Positions 1 through 9,088 are shown, counted from the stretch's first letter. The stretch: DNA of 64,000 nucleotides from Mycobacterium sp. Root265 (GCF_001428895.1 NZ_LMJA01000008.1:43349-107348), one strand, 5' to 3'. Made by a program: numbers and translations. Notes: a model not told the origin generated them from the sequence alone.

Positions 1-681
1 GATACGCCGCGACAGCACCCCGGGCACACCGGTGATCAGGGTGCCCAGTGCGTACACCAGGTCACCGGTCAGGTGCGGCCGCGACGTGTGGCCGCCGGGC
101 GAATGCAGGGTGATCTCGATCGAATCGGCCGCCGAGGTGATCGGACCGAGCCGCACCGCGACCTTGCCCACCTCCAGACGCGGATCGCAGTGCAGGGCGA
201 AGATCCGTGCCACACCGGTCACCGCTCCGGCCGCGACCGCGTCGATCGCACCGCCGGGCATCAGTTCCTCGGCGGGCTGGAAGATCAGCCGCACGCCGAC
301 CGGCAGTTCGGGAGCCGATGCCATGGCCAGCCCGGCGCCGAGCAACACGCTGGTGTGCCCGTCATGCCCGCAGGCATGCGCCACGCCGGGAACCGTCGAG
401 GAGAACGGCAGCCCGGTGCGCTCCGCCATCGGCAGGGCATCCATATCGGCACGCAGTGCCACGCGCGGACGGTCCTCGGGCCCGAAATCACATGTCAGGC
501 CGGTCCCCCCGGGCAGCACCTTGGGGTTCAGGCCGGCGTCGGCCAGTCGGGTCGCGACGAATTCGGTGGTCGCGAACTCCTGGCGGCCGAGTTCGGGATG
601 GGCGTGGATGTGGCGGCGCCAGGCGACCAGCTCATCGTGGTGGGCGGCCAGCCACGCGTCGGTGTGTTCCCGCAAGGTCAT
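1..681 (-). CDS. amiA: M20-family amidohydrolase, AmiA-like (partial, C-terminus off window)
   Basis: Only the first 227 codons are in the window; the gene continues past position 1. Reading from the ATG at 681 the protein shows the M20/amidohydrolase zinc-binding pattern: an ALRADMDALPM segment near residue 85 and a VAHACGHDGHT segment near residue 115, whose Cys, His and Asp residues bind the metal pair in the hippurate hydrolase/carboxypeptidase group. The family removes acyl or aminoacyl groups from small amides. The start overlaps the stop of the upstream paralogue (ATGA, 678-681), so the two form a translationally coupled operon, as in M. tuberculosis amiA1-amiB1. Exact substrate is not deducible. 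Confidence 0.88.
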   Translation of the reverse strand, partial: MTLREHTDAWLAAHHDELVAWRRHIHAHPELGRQEFATTEFVATRLADAGLNPKVLPGGTGLTCDFGPEDRPRVALRADMDALPMAERTGLPFSSTVPGVAHACGHDGHTSVLLGAGLAMASAPELPVGVRLIFQPAEELMPGGAIDAVAAGAVTGVARIFALHCDPRLEVGKVAVRLGPITSAADSIEITLHSPGGHTSRPHLTGDLVYALGTLITGVPGVLSRRI

Positions 682-1862
682 GACGCCCTCCGTCGGGCCT
701 GTGCCTCCAGCACCCGACCGCGTTCGGTGTCGTTCTGCGCCAGGGCAACGACGGTGCGCGCCAACATGATCGACCCGTCGATGACGGCTTTGTCGGCGCT
801 GGGCCCGGCAGCGGCGGCCGCGAACTGCGGCTGGTGCAGCGAGGCACCGCCGGCATCGATGCCCACCACCGGGTGGATGCCCGGCAGCACCTGGGTGACG
901 TTGCCCATATCGGTACTCCCCAACGGCAAGGCCGCCTCCAATTCCACCGGCAGCGGATGCCGGCCATTGCGGATCATCTCGGCACGGAACACCTCGGCCA
1001 GGAAACGGTCGGGCGCCAGCGCGTCATAAGGCGGCGCGGTCTCCCGGACACCGTGTTCGCAGCCGGTGGCCACCGCGCCGGACTCGAAACAGCCGGCCAT
1101 TTTGGCCTCCAGCAGGCGCAGCGAATTCATGTCGGTGGCACGCATCGTGTACTTCATTTCGGCATGTGCGGGAATGACATTGGTGGCCTGACCGCCGTTG
1201 GTGACGATGCCGTGCATCATCTGCCCGGGCGCGAGCTGCTGGCGCAGCAACCCGACGGCCACCTGGGCGACGGTGACCGCGTCGGCGGCGTTGATACCCA
1301 GGTAGGGCGCGACCGCGGCATGCGACTCACGCCCCGTGTAGCTGACCGCCACCTCGGAGAGTGCCAGCGAACGGGCCGCGGCCATATCGGCGGGCCCCGG
1401 GTGCAGCATGACCGCCGCGGCGATGTCATCGAACGTTCCGGCGTTGAGCAGCAACACCTTTCCGCCACCGGCCTCCTCGGCGGGGGTGCCGATGAGGACG
1501 ACCGTCAGATCCAGTTCGTCGGCCACCTCGGCCAACGCCAGCGCGGTGCCCACCGCCGAGGCGGCGATGATGTTGTGCCCGCAGGCGTGCCCCATCTCGG
1601 GCAGCGCGTCGTATTCGGCGCAGATACCGATCACCAGGGACCCACTGCCGAACTCGGCGCGGAACGCGGTGTCGAGCCCGCCGGGCGCGGCCTGGACGGC
1701 GAAGCCACGTTCGGCGACCAGCGCCTGGGTCTTGGCGCAGCTGCGGTGCTCGTCGAACGCGAGCTCCGGTTCGGCGTGGATATCGTGCGACAGTGCGACG
1801 AGGTCATCGCGGCGGCGGTTGACGGCGTCCTCGACGATCGACGACGCGCTACCCGTGGACAT
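678..1862 (-). CDS. amiB: M20-family amidohydrolase, AmiB-like
   Basis: A 394-residue M20 peptidase/amidohydrolase. The motif [19 protein letters not shown] near residues 80-97 carries the metal-binding His/Asp/Cys cluster, followed by the dimerisation domain and a C-terminal segment containing [20 protein letters not shown], a typical second catalytic-domain motif. Length is normal for AmiB1-type enzymes. It is the first gene of the amiB-amiA operon and is divergent from deoD, with only 18 bp between the two start codons, so both promoters must overlap the opposite coding region. The substrate (an amide or aminobenzoyl-glutamate-like compound) is inferred only from family. Confidence 0.88.
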   Translation of the reverse strand: MSTGSASSIVEDAVNRRRDDLVALSHDIHAEPELAFDEHRSCAKTQALVAERGFAVQAAPGGLDTAFRAEFGSGSLVIGICAEYDALPEMGHACGHNIIAASAVGTALALAEVADELDLTVVLIGTPAEEAGGGKVLLLNAGTFDDIAAAVMLHPGPADMAAARSLALSEVAVSYTGRESHAAVAPYLGINAADAVTVAQVAVGLLRQQLAPGQMMHGIVTNGGQATNVIPAHAEMKYTMRATDMNSLRLLEAKMAGCFESGAVATGCEHGVRETAPPYDALAPDRFLAEVFRAEMIRNGRHPLPVELEAALPLGSTDMGNVTQVLPGIHPVVGIDAGGASLHQPQFAAAAAGPSADKAVIDGSIMLARTVVALAQNDTERGRVLEAQARRRAS

Positions 1863-1880
1863 CCTGGCAGTATCTCACTC

Positions 1881-2675
1881 GTGTCAGATCCCCAGACGGC
1901 CGCCAACGACGCCGCCACCGCGATCAGCGAACAAACCGGGGTGCCCGCCCACGACATCGCCGTGGTCCTCGGGTCGGGATGGGCGCCGGCGCTGAGTGCG
2001 CTGGGTGAGCCGTCGGCGTCCGTGGCGATGGCCGACCTGCCCGGATTCACCCCGCCCACCGCGGCCGGGCACCGCGGTCAGGTGCATTCGGTCACCATCG
2101 GTGCACACCGCGTGCTGGTGCTCGTCGGGCGCATCCACGCCTATGAGGGCCACGACCTGCGACATGTGGTGCACCCGGTCCGGACCGCGTGTGCCGCCGG
2201 GGCCGGCACCGTCATCCTGACCAACGCCGCGGGCGGGCTGCGCCCCGAGTACAGCGTCGGCCAGCCGGTGTTGATCAGCGATCATCTGAATCTGACGGCC
2301 CGCTCTCCGCTGGTCGGCGCGCAGTTCGTCGACCTGGTCGACGCCTACGCCCCCCGCCTGCGCGCGATCGCCCGCGAGATCGATCCGACGCTGGCCGAAG
2401 GCGTGTACGCCGGGTTGCCCGGGCCGCACTACGAGACGCCCGCGGAGATCCGGATGCTGCGCACCCTGGGAGCCGACCTGGTGGGCATGTCCACGGTGCA
2501 CGAGACGATCGCCGCGCGCGCCGCCGGCGCCGAGGTGCTGGGCGTGTCGCTGGTGACGAACCTGGCCGCGGGCATGACGGGTCAGCCGCTCAGCCACGAC
2601 GAGGTGCTGGAAGCGGGCCGGCAGTCGGCGGCCAGGATGGGCGCGCTGCTGGCCGGGGTCATCGCCCGGCTTTAG
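1881..2675 (+). CDS. deoD: Purine nucleoside phosphorylase
   Basis: 264 residues from a GTG start ([10 protein letters not shown]); this start gives the usual length for the trimeric PNP class, whereas the longer upstream reading runs antisense through amiB. The motifs VVLGSGWAP (phosphate-binding loop), [23 protein letters not shown], the [14 protein letters not shown] substrate loop and [14 protein letters not shown] are those of mammalian-type PNP. The enzyme splits inosine/guanosine with phosphate into base and ribose-1-phosphate, which the PmmB-like phosphomutase further downstream could convert to ribose-5-phosphate. The last four bases overlap the stop of the convergent TetR gene. Confidence 0.93.
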   Translation: MSDPQTAANDAATAISEQTGVPAHDIAVVLGSGWAPALSALGEPSASVAMADLPGFTPPTAAGHRGQVHSVTIGAHRVLVLVGRIHAYEGHDLRHVVHPVRTACAAGAGTVILTNAAGGLRPEYSVGQPVLISDHLNLTARSPLVGAQFVDLVDAYAPRLRAIAREIDPTLAEGVYAGLPGPHYETPAEIRMLRTLGADLVGMSTVHETIAARAAGAEVLGVSLVTNLAAGMTGQPLSHDEVLEAGRQSAARMGALLAGVIARL

Positions 2676-3217
2676 CCGGTGAGGTACCGCTGCAGCGTGG
2701 GCCCGATCCACTCGACCAGCTCGTGGCGCGTCATCTCACGCAGCGGCGGGAACGCCAGCACGTATCGGCACAGCGCCATGCCGAGCACCTGCGAAGCGGC
2801 CAGGCTGGCCCGCTTGGGCGCCTGCTCCGGGTCGGCGACGGTCTTCATGATCACCGGCGCCAGTTGGGCCGCGAAGATGGTCCGCATCCGTTCCGCGACA
2901 GCCTCGTTGGTGACGCCGGCCCGCAGCAGGATGAGCAGCGCCTCGTCGCGTTCCCAGCGCTCCACGAAGTGGTCGGCCAGCGCGGCGCCGATCCCCTCGA
3001 CGGGGACCTGCGTCAGGTCCGGCAGTTCGAGGTCGAATTCCGCAGCCGCGGCGAACAGATTCTCCTTGTTGCCGTAGTAGCGCATCACCATCGACGGATC
3101 GATTCCGGCATCGGCGGCGATGGCCCGGATGGTGGCGCGCTCGTAGCCGTCCGCGGCGAAGCGTTCCCTGGCCGCGGCCAGGATCACCGCCTTGGTCTCG
3201 GTGGCCGGTCGTCTCAT
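2672..3217 (-). CDS. TetR-family transcriptional regulator
   Basis: 181 residues with an N-terminal TetR helix-turn-helix ([23 protein letters not shown], then the recognition region [20 protein letters not shown], residues about 12-57) and a variable C-terminal ligand domain. It is divergent from a flavin monooxygenase across a 98-bp gap that holds two identical-format inverted repeats, the first of which begins on the A of this ATG. A TACAAT -10 box on the minus strand (3225-3230) lies seven bases before the ATG, so the gene is probably leaderless and self-repressed. Effector unknown; an aromatic or polyketide-like substrate of the monooxygenase is a guess from context. Confidence 0.9.
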   Translation of the reverse strand: MRRPATETKAVILAAARERFAADGYERATIRAIAADAGIDPSMVMRYYGNKENLFAAAAEFDLELPDLTQVPVEGIGAALADHFVERWERDEALLILLRAGVTNEAVAERMRTIFAAQLAPVIMKTVADPEQAPKRASLAASQVLGMALCRYVLAFPPLREMTRHELVEWIGPTLQRYLTG

Positions 3218-3248
3218 GTCAACGATTGTAGGCCAACAAGTGTTGACA
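3217..3248. promoter_or_regulatory. TetR operator-like inverted repeat, copy 1
   Basis: TGTCAAC-N18-GTTGACA, a 32-bp inverted repeat overlapping the minus-strand -10 box and start codon of the TetR gene. The internal 18 bp contains GGCCAACA, also present in copy 2. Seen directly; the operator role is inferred from the duplicated geometry between regulator and target. Confidence 0.75.
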
Positions 3249-3272
3249 TTGAGCCCATGGGCGACCTACCGT

Positions 3273-3304
3273 TGTCAACAGATGTTGGCCAACAGTTGTT
3301 GACA
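3273..3304. promoter_or_regulatory. TetR operator-like inverted repeat, copy 2
   Basis: A second TGTCAAC-N18-GTTGACA with exactly the same arm sequence and spacing as copy 1, and with an inner 12-bp palindrome TGTTGGCCAACA. It lies 56 bp from copy 1 (start to start) and runs into the ribosome-binding site AAGGAG of the monooxygenase, so binding would block its transcription or translation initiation region. Confidence 0.75.
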
Positions 3305-3315
3305 AAGGAGTCGAG

Positions 3316-4461
3316 ATGTCCCCATCCATGACAGACGTATTGGTGGTCGGTGCCGGCCCGGTCGGCCTCACCGCCGCGATCGTGCTCACCCAACGCGGCC
3401 ACACGGTGACGCTGGTCGACGGTCAACCCGAGGGTGCCAACACCTCACGAGCTGCGGTGGTGCACTCCCGCACCCTCGAATTAGTGGAGCCCTACGGCGT
3501 GACGCCGGACCTTGTCGCCCGCGGCCTGCACACACCCCGGTTCGCGATCCGGGACCGGGACGCACTGCTCATCGCGATTCCGTTCAGCACCTTGCCGACT
3601 CCGTACCCCTACACGCTGATGATCTCGCAGGCCGACACAGAGGCCCTGCTGCTCAAGCAACTGGAGAACCTCGGCGGGCGCGTCCTGCGGCCCGCCACTG
3701 TGACGGGAGTCGAGCAGGGTGCCGACGGGGTCCTGGCCACGTTCGCCGACGGGCATCAGATCCGGGCCCGCTACCTGATCGGCGCCGACGGCGTGCACAG
3801 CACCATCCGCGAACACCTCGCCATCCCCTTCACCGGCAGCACCTATGCCGAATCGTTCGTCCTGGCCGACGTGCGCCTGTCCGGGGGCGTCCCCGCCGAC
3901 GAGGTGATCCTCTACTTCTCTCCGACCGGCCTCGTGGTGCTCGCACCACTGCCCGACGACCGGTACCGCATCGTGGCCACCGTCGAGGACGCCCCGGCGC
4001 TACCCGACACCGCATTCGTGCAGGGGCTGCTCGATGAGCGCGGCCCGCAGGACAAGCCCGTCGTCGTCGAGGAAGTGCTGTGGGGCTCGCGGTTCCGGGT
4101 GCACCACCGGATCGCCGACACGTTCCGCAGTGACCGGATCCTGCTCGCCGGGGACGCCGCTCACGTCCATTCGCCCGCCGGCGGGCAAGGCATGAACCTC
4201 GGTATCGAAGATGCGGTCGCGGCCGGTGAATGCCTGTCCCGGGTGCTGCACGGTGAGCCGGAGACGCTGCTGGACGCCTACGCCACCCAGCGTCGTGAAG
4301 TCGCCGGCCGGGTCGTGCAACTGGCCGACCGGCTCACCGACTTGGCCACCCTGTCCGCGCGCAAACGCCCCTTACGCAACGCCGTGATGCGGCTCGCCGG
4401 GAGGCTGCCCGCGGTGCGCCGCCGCCTCGCGGTCCGACTGTCCGGCCTGGACCGGCGCTGA
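3316..4461 (+). CDS. FAD-dependent aromatic-type monooxygenase (class A)
   Basis: 381 residues with all class A flavoprotein hydroxylase signatures: VLVVGAGPVGLTAA (Rossmann GxGxxG, residues about 7-20), YLIGADGVHSTIRE (DG motif, about residue 155) and RILLAGDAAHVHSPAGGQGMN (GD motif, about residue 275). Such enzymes use NAD(P)H and O2 to hydroxylate aromatic or polyketide substrates. The ATG at 3316 follows AAGGAG with good spacing. Located opposite a TetR regulator with twin operators and followed 13 bp later by an uncharacterised gene, forming a small inducible operon. The C-terminus is shorter than in phenol 2-monooxygenases, which carry an extra thioredoxin-like domain. Substrate unknown. 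Confidence 0.88.
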   Translation: MSPSMTDVLVVGAGPVGLTAAIVLTQRGHTVTLVDGQPEGANTSRAAVVHSRTLELVEPYGVTPDLVARGLHTPRFAIRDRDALLIAIPFSTLPTPYPYTLMISQADTEALLLKQLENLGGRVLRPATVTGVEQGADGVLATFADGHQIRARYLIGADGVHSTIREHLAIPFTGSTYAESFVLADVRLSGGVPADEVILYFSPTGLVVLAPLPDDRYRIVATVEDAPALPDTAFVQGLLDERGPQDKPVVVEEVLWGSRFRVHHRIADTFRSDRILLAGDAAHVHSPAGGQGMNLGIEDAVAAGECLSRVLHGEPETLLDAYATQRREVAGRVVQLADRLTDLATLSARKRPLRNAVMRLAGRLPAVRRRLAVRLSGLDRR

Positions 4462-4474
4462 GAGGCGGACGACC

Positions 4475-5236
4475 GTGAAGATCGTCAACGACCAGTCGGC
4501 GGTACCCGTCCGGCTCGCCGAGGCGAGCACCGCCGGATACCTGGTGCTCGCCGCTGAAATCGGCACCTGGGCAGGCCCTTTCGCGTTGCCGAGCAGAACA
4601 CGCGGGCACACGCTCGCGCGCGCGGTCCAGTTGTGCGCGGAACTGGCCGAGCGCGACGATGTGCTTGAGGCCGTCGTGTTCCGTGGCGCGCTGCGTCCGC
4701 CCGGCGAGGGCGCCGACATCCTGGCCAGGGCGGGCGCGCGGCCTGCCCGCTTCGATGTGGTGGTACTCATCCTCACCCGCGGCCGGGACGACCTCGACGC
4801 GGTGCGCGGCGACGCAGCCTATCGCGCGTTGAGCGCCGAGATATCGAGCACCGCAAAGTATTCGTACCGGGTCGGCGCCGACAATGCCGCCCGGATTGCC
4901 GATGTCGATCACCGCAGCGACGACTGGTTTCTGTTCAATTACTTTCACTGCGACGACGCCGACACCGTGTACTCCGTCTGGCGGTACACGGCAGGCTGGT
5001 TCCAACAACGCACCGCGCTGCCGAACTCGACGCTGTTGCGGCCGTTGCCCCGCCAGGACCGTGATTTCAGCGTCGTCAACCATGCGAGTTGGCCCACGTT
5101 GCGGACGTTCCTGCCGGCCCTGCTGCTGCGGCCGAGTTTCCGAACCTTCGTCCTGGCGAATTTCGCGGCCAACGGTGTTGCCGCACAGCCGATCATGTAC
5201 CGACGAGTACCGCGCGCGGCCGGAAGCGGTCACTGA
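4475..5236 (+). CDS. Conserved protein of unknown function
   Basis: 253 residues, starting 13 bp after the flavin monooxygenase and therefore probably cotranscribed with it. No signal peptide or membrane segment is evident and I recognise no catalytic motif. The central part (VLEAVVFRGALRPPGEG, then RFDVVVLILTRGRDDL) looks like a small alpha/beta fold, followed by WFLFNYFHCDDADTVYSVWRYTAGWF, where an N-x-F-x-C and aromatic-rich core could line a ligand cavity. The 3' end overlaps the convergent transporter gene by 44 bp. Function is not assigned; the operon context suggests an accessory role in the monooxygenase pathway. Confidence 0.7.
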   Translation: MKIVNDQSAVPVRLAEASTAGYLVLAAEIGTWAGPFALPSRTRGHTLARAVQLCAELAERDDVLEAVVFRGALRPPGEGADILARAGARPARFDVVVLILTRGRDDLDAVRGDAAYRALSAEISSTAKYSYRVGADNAARIADVDHRSDDWFLFNYFHCDDADTVYSVWRYTAGWFQQRTALPNSTLLRPLPRQDRDFSVVNHASWPTLRTFLPALLLRPSFRTFVLANFAANGVAAQPIMYRRVPRAAGSGH

Positions 5237-6284
5237 CCCGCACGATCGCCTTGGCCACAAACGGTGCGGCGAACAGCATCAACAGGATGCGCACCACCTG
5301 CGCGGCGATGATGAAGGTGACGTTGGAGCCGGTCTCGACGGCGGTGGCCAGGACTGCGTACACGCCGCCCGGGCTGGTGGCCAGATACCCCTCAAGCGGG
5401 GTCAGGCCGGCGAAGTGGGCCAGCAGCGCGCCGAGACCGGCGGTGGCGACGGTGAGCACCACGATCAGCGTCAGCGCCGCAGGAAGGGTGCGTCCGACCG
5501 CACGCAGCGAATCGCGGGTGAACGCGACGCCGGCCTGCCAGCCGATCACCAGGTAGCCGACCTGAACCAGCACGGCGGGCACGCTCAGATCGAACGGCAC
5601 CCCGCTCAGTTGCAGCGCCACGGTCAGCGCCAACGGCCCGAGCAGGCCCGCGCCGGGCAGCCGGATCAGCTTGCCGGCCGTGGCCCCGACTACCACCAGA
5701 CCGACGAGCACCAGGACGCTGAGGTACCACGGCGCCGAGGAATTGTGATCGGACAGTGCGCCGTGGTGGGTCCGCTCGGCGCGGTAGATCAGTGTGACGG
5801 CGATCGGCATGGAGGCCGTCACCAGCGCCACCCGCAGGTACTGCACGACGGCCACCACGCGGTCGTCGGCGCCGAGTTCGCGTGCGATGGCCACCAGGCC
5901 GGAAGCCCCGCCGGCAACCATGGCCAACGATCCGGTCAGCGGACTCACGTCGCGGCGCAGGCCGAGCAGGGCGCCGAAGACCACGCTGATGAGCAGGGTC
6001 GCCACGGCCACACCGAGCACGATCATCCAGTGCGGACCCAGTGCGCCCACGGCGTCGCGCGACACCATGGTCCCGATGTAGACGCCGAGCACGCCCTGCG
6101 CGGCGATGCCCACTGTGCGTGGCACCGCCGCGGGGGCCAGGTTCGCCAGCGCAAGGACGATACCGACCACGAGGGCGGCGAACAGGCCTGCCGAGGGCAC
6201 GCCGAGGGCGGTGAGCGGAACGGTGGCCGCCACGCTGACCGCCGCCAGCAGGATCCACTTCGCCAGTCCGCGCCACTTCCTCAT
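5193..6284 (-). CDS. AbrB-family (ammonia monooxygenase-like) integral membrane protein
   Basis: 363 residues from the ATG at 6284, which is preceded by GAGGAG; a longer reading frame to 6356 lacks a ribosome-binding site and would cover the operators. The protein is hydrophobic throughout, with about ten membrane segments and two repeats of a PLTGSLAMVAGGASGLVAIARELGADDRVVAVVQ-type segment (shown in parts: GGASGLVAIARELGADDR in the first half, TSPGGVYAVLATA in the second) typical of the AbrB_dup domain. The family is annotated as AbrB although it is a transporter, not the DNA-binding AbrB. Divergent from a MarR regulator whose candidate operators sit in the shared promoter. Substrate unknown. 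Confidence 0.8.
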   Translation of the reverse strand: MRKWRGLAKWILLAAVSVAATVPLTALGVPSAGLFAALVVGIVLALANLAPAAVPRTVGIAAQGVLGVYIGTMVSRDAVGALGPHWMIVLGVAVATLLISVVFGALLGLRRDVSPLTGSLAMVAGGASGLVAIARELGADDRVVAVVQYLRVALVTASMPIAVTLIYRAERTHHGALSDHNSSAPWYLSVLVLVGLVVVGATAGKLIRLPGAGLLGPLALTVALQLSGVPFDLSVPAVLVQVGYLVIGWQAGVAFTRDSLRAVGRTLPAALTLIVVLTVATAGLGALLAHFAGLTPLEGYLATSPGGVYAVLATAVETGSNVTFIIAAQVVRILLMLFAAPFVAKAIVRVSDRFRPRAVLVGT

Positions 6285-6306
6285 CAACAAGCACTCCTCT
6301 CGATAG

Positions 6307-6320
6307 CAAGTATGCCCTTG
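6307..6320. promoter_or_regulatory. MarR operator-like repeat, copy A
   Basis: TAG-CAAG-N6-CTTG-TAA: an inverted repeat of four-base arms 54 bp from an identical-format copy B. It lies just upstream of the ribosome-binding site of the AbrB-type transporter gene on the minus strand. Direct observation; role inferred. Confidence 0.6.
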
Positions 6321-6360
6321 TAATTGCGCTGCGACAAACTGGGACATTCTCGACAATTAG

Positions 6361-6374
6361 CAAGGTATAACTTG
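6361..6374. promoter_or_regulatory. MarR operator-like repeat, copy B
   Basis: TAG-CAAG-N6-CTTG-GTA, ending four bases before the ATG of the MarR gene at 6379. Same arm sequence, spacer length and left flank (TAG) as copy A, so the pair is likely to mediate autoregulation and transporter repression. Confidence 0.6.
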
Positions 6375-6378
6375 GTAT

Positions 6379-6828
6379 ATGGCGCAGCCCGACACCTCGA
6401 CAGCGACCGAACTGCGGGAATCGGTGATGGCGGTCGCACGTCAACTGCGACGTCACCGACCCGATCACGGCCTGACCCTGAGCCAGATGCAGGTCCTCGC
6501 GGAGGTGACCCGCACCGGAGCCGCCACCCCGGCCGAACTGGCCGCCAGGATGCAGGTGCGCGTGCAGTCCCTGACCGACAGCATCAACGGGTTGGCCGCC
6601 GCCGGGCTGGTGTCCCGCCGCGCCGATGATGGCGACCGGCGACGACAGCTCGTCGAGCTCACCGACGACGGCACCGCGCTACTGGCCGCCGACCGCGCCG
6701 AGCGGGACGCCTGGCTGGACTCTTCGATGCGGGAGAACCTCACCGAGTTGGAGTTCGGGCTGCTGTTGCTGGTGGCCCCGGTGTTGCGCAAGCTCGCCGA
6801 CGCCGAGGCAGGCACAATCGGGACATGA
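6379..6828 (+). CDS. MarR-family transcriptional regulator
   Basis: 149 residues with a winged helix-turn-helix (LTLSQMQVLAEVTRTGAATPAELAARMQVRVQSLTDSINGL read in parts across residues about 36-75) and the MarR wing with the DDGDRRRQLVELTDDG signature. Divergent from an AbrB-type transporter and followed by pmmB with an ATGA overlap (6825-6828), so its transcription may also feed pmmB. The ATG lies close to a likely operator, with no strong ribosome-binding site, consistent with a leaderless message. Ligand unknown. Confidence 0.88.
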   Translation: MAQPDTSTATELRESVMAVARQLRRHRPDHGLTLSQMQVLAEVTRTGAATPAELAARMQVRVQSLTDSINGLAAAGLVSRRADDGDRRRQLVELTDDGTALLAADRAERDAWLDSSMRENLTELEFGLLLLVAPVLRKLADAEAGTIGT

Positions 6829-8414
6829 CGTCGGCACAGGACTGGATCGCGCATGACCCCGACCCCGTCACCGCCGCAGAACTGGCCGCCTGCGATGCCG
6901 ATGAGTTGGCCCGTCGGTTCGCGCATCCACTGACCTTTGGCACCGCCGGATTGCGTGGGCCGCTACGCGGTGGACCGGACGGTATGAACCAGGCCGTCGT
7001 GATGCGCACCACCTGGGCGCTGGCACAGGTGCTCAAGGATCGTTGCCTGGGTGGCTCACCGGTGGTGGTCGGCCGCGACGCCCGGCACGGATCCGAGGAG
7101 TTCGCCAGGGCGGCGGCCGAAGTTCTTGCTGCCGAGGGTTTTACCGTCACTCACCTCTACACGCCGGCGCCCACACCGGTGGTGGCGTTCGCGGTGCGGC
7201 GCCTCGGCGCGGCGGCCGGCGTGCAGATCACCGCGTCGCACAATCCGCCGGCGGACAACGGCTACAAGGTGTTCGCCGACGGCGGCCTGCAGATCATCTC
7301 CCCCACCGACCGGGAGATCGAGTCGGCGATCACGCGGGCCCCGCACGCCGACGAAATCGCCCGCACCCCGGTGGAACCCGCGGGCGCCGAGCTGGTGGCG
7401 GCCTACCTGGAGCGCGTCGCGACGGTGCGGCGGTCAGCCGGAGAGGTCCGGGTGGCGCTCACCGCGATGCACGGTGTCGGAGGCGAGTTCGCCCTGGATG
7501 CACTGGCTTTGGCGGGCGTCGATGATGTGCACGTGGTGGATGCGCAGTTCGCGCCCGATCCGGACTTCCCCACCGTCGCGTTCCCCAACCCCGAAGAGCC
7601 CGGCGCCACCGACCTGCTGCTGACGTTGGCCGCCGACGTCGGTGCCGACGTCGCGATCGCGTTGGATCCCGACGCGGATCGTTGCGCGGTCGGCGTACCC
7701 GACGGGGAAACGCAGGGCTGGCGGATGCTGACCGGCGATGAAACGGGTTGGCTGCTGGGCGATTATCTGCTGTCCCTGCTGACCGATCCGTCCTCGGCGT
7801 TGGTGGCCAGTACGGTGGTGTCCTCCCGGATGCTGGCCACCATCGCCGCGGATTACGGGGCGCAGCACGCCGAGACGCTCACCGGGTTCAAGTGGCTGGC
7901 CCGCGCCACCGCGCCCGGCGCGGCACTGCTCTATGCCTACGAGGAGGCGATCGGGCACTGCGTCGATCCGGATGCCGTACGCGACAAGGACGGCATCAGC
8001 GCCGCCGTGATGGTCTGCGATCTGGTGGCGGCGCTGCGGTCACGGGGCCGCACCGTGGCCGACGCCCTCGACGACCTGGCCCGGCGTCACGGCGTGCACC
8101 TGACGTCGGCGGTCTCGCGCCGGGTGCAGGACGCGGCTGAAGCCATGGCGGCGCTGCGCGCCGATCCGCCTGCCACCCTTGCCGGTATCGCGGTGAGCCT
8201 GGATGACCTGGGGCAGCGCCGCGGCCTGCACCGCACCGATGCCCTGGTGTTCACCGGCGACGACATCCGGGTGGTGGTGCGCCCCTCGGGCACCGAGCCG
8301 AAGCTGAAGTCCTATATCGAGGTGCGCCGCGCTCCGACCGATGACCTCGCAACCGCAAGGACGCACGCCCAGCTGCTGCGCACCGAACTGGTGGCCGCCG
8401 TCTCGCAGTGGTGA
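6825..8414 (+). CDS. pmmB: Phosphomannomutase/phosphoglucomutase (phosphopentomutase-like)
   Basis: 529 residues of the alpha-D-phosphohexomutase superfamily. Visible motifs are the early FGTAGLRGPLRGGPDGMN segment, the catalytic serine loop ITASHNPPADNGYK (residues about 133-146), the metal-binding loop DPDADR (about residue 283), the sugar-specificity loop EEAIGH, and the phosphate-binding RPSGTEPKLKSY near the C-terminus. Length and motifs match the PgcA/PmmB group that interconverts hexose- or pentose-1- and 6/5-phosphates. Its place beside deoD, deoA and upp suggests it channels ribose- or deoxyribose-1-phosphate released by nucleoside phosphorylases. Ends one base before the convergent upp gene. 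Confidence 0.9.
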   Translation: MTSAQDWIAHDPDPVTAAELAACDADELARRFAHPLTFGTAGLRGPLRGGPDGMNQAVVMRTTWALAQVLKDRCLGGSPVVVGRDARHGSEEFARAAAEVLAAEGFTVTHLYTPAPTPVVAFAVRRLGAAAGVQITASHNPPADNGYKVFADGGLQIISPTDREIESAITRAPHADEIARTPVEPAGAELVAAYLERVATVRRSAGEVRVALTAMHGVGGEFALDALALAGVDDVHVVDAQFAPDPDFPTVAFPNPEEPGATDLLLTLAADVGADVAIALDPDADRCAVGVPDGETQGWRMLTGDETGWLLGDYLLSLLTDPSSALVASTVVSSRMLATIAADYGAQHAETLTGFKWLARATAPGAALLYAYEEAIGHCVDPDAVRDKDGISAAVMVCDLVAALRSRGRTVADALDDLARRHGVHLTSAVSRRVQDAAEAMAALRADPPATLAGIAVSLDDLGQRRGLHRTDALVFTGDDIRVVVRPSGTEPKLKSYIEVRRAPTDDLATARTHAQLLRTELVAAVSQW

Positions 8415-8415
8415 C

Positions 8416-9039
8416 TCAGCGGGGTCCGAACTGGCGATCCCCGGCGTCTCCGAGACCCGGCACGATATAGGCGATCTCGTTGAGTCCGTCGTCGATGGTC
8501 GCGGTCACCAGCCTGATACCGGGCGCCGACTTCTCCAGCGCGGCAATACCTTCGGGTGCACACACCACGCACACCGCGGTGATGTCGACGGCGCCCCGCT
8601 CGCGGAGCAGATCGATGGTGTGCACCATGGATCCGCCCGTCGCCAGCATGGGATCGAGCACGAAAACGGCACGCGCACTGAGATCGTCGGGCAGCGAAGC
8701 CAGATACGGAGTCGGCTGGTGGGTTTCCTCGTTGCGCGCCATCCCGACGAAGCCGACCTGCGCCTCCGGGATCAGCGCGTGCGCCTGGTCCACCATGCCG
8801 AGTCCGGCCCGCAGCACCGGCACCAGCAGCGGCGGATTGGCCAGCCGCGTGCCCGTGGTGTCGGTGAGCGGGGTGCGCACCGGCACCGGTTCGGTGGCCG
8901 CGTCGCGGGTGGCCTCGTAGATCAGCATCAGCGTCAGGTCCCGCAGTGCCGCGCGGAAGCCCGCGTTGTCGGTGCGCTCGTCACGCAGCGTGGTGAGCCG
9001 GGCAGCGGCGAGCGGGTGGTCAACAACGCGACAGTCCAT
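8416..9039 (-). CDS. upp: Uracil phosphoribosyltransferase
   Basis: 207 residues. It contains the PRPP-binding motif [21 protein letters not shown] (residues about 123-143), the uracil-binding C-terminal [22 protein letters not shown], and the [15 protein letters not shown] segment, all typical for Upp, which makes UMP from uracil and PRPP. Start at ATG 9039 ([15 protein letters not shown]); a TAATCT -10 box lies a few bases upstream on the minus strand, so it may be leaderless. Convergent with pmmB and divergent from a small T7SS-like gene 49 bp away. Confidence 0.95.
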   Translation of the reverse strand: MDCRVVDHPLAAARLTTLRDERTDNAGFRAALRDLTLMLIYEATRDAATEPVPVRTPLTDTTGTRLANPPLLVPVLRAGLGMVDQAHALIPEAQVGFVGMARNEETHQPTPYLASLPDDLSARAVFVLDPMLATGGSMVHTIDLLRERGAVDITAVCVVCAPEGIAALEKSAPGIRLVTATIDDGLNEIAYIVPGLGDAGDRQFGPR

Positions 9040-9088
9040 ACGGCGAAGATTAATGGAACCGAACGGCCCCGGCGCGCGTCATAACCAC

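Noticed and set aside
834-1880. N-terminal extension of deoD reaching into amiB
   Set aside because: The extra 350 residues are antisense to amiB motifs; GTG 1881 gives the normal PNP length.
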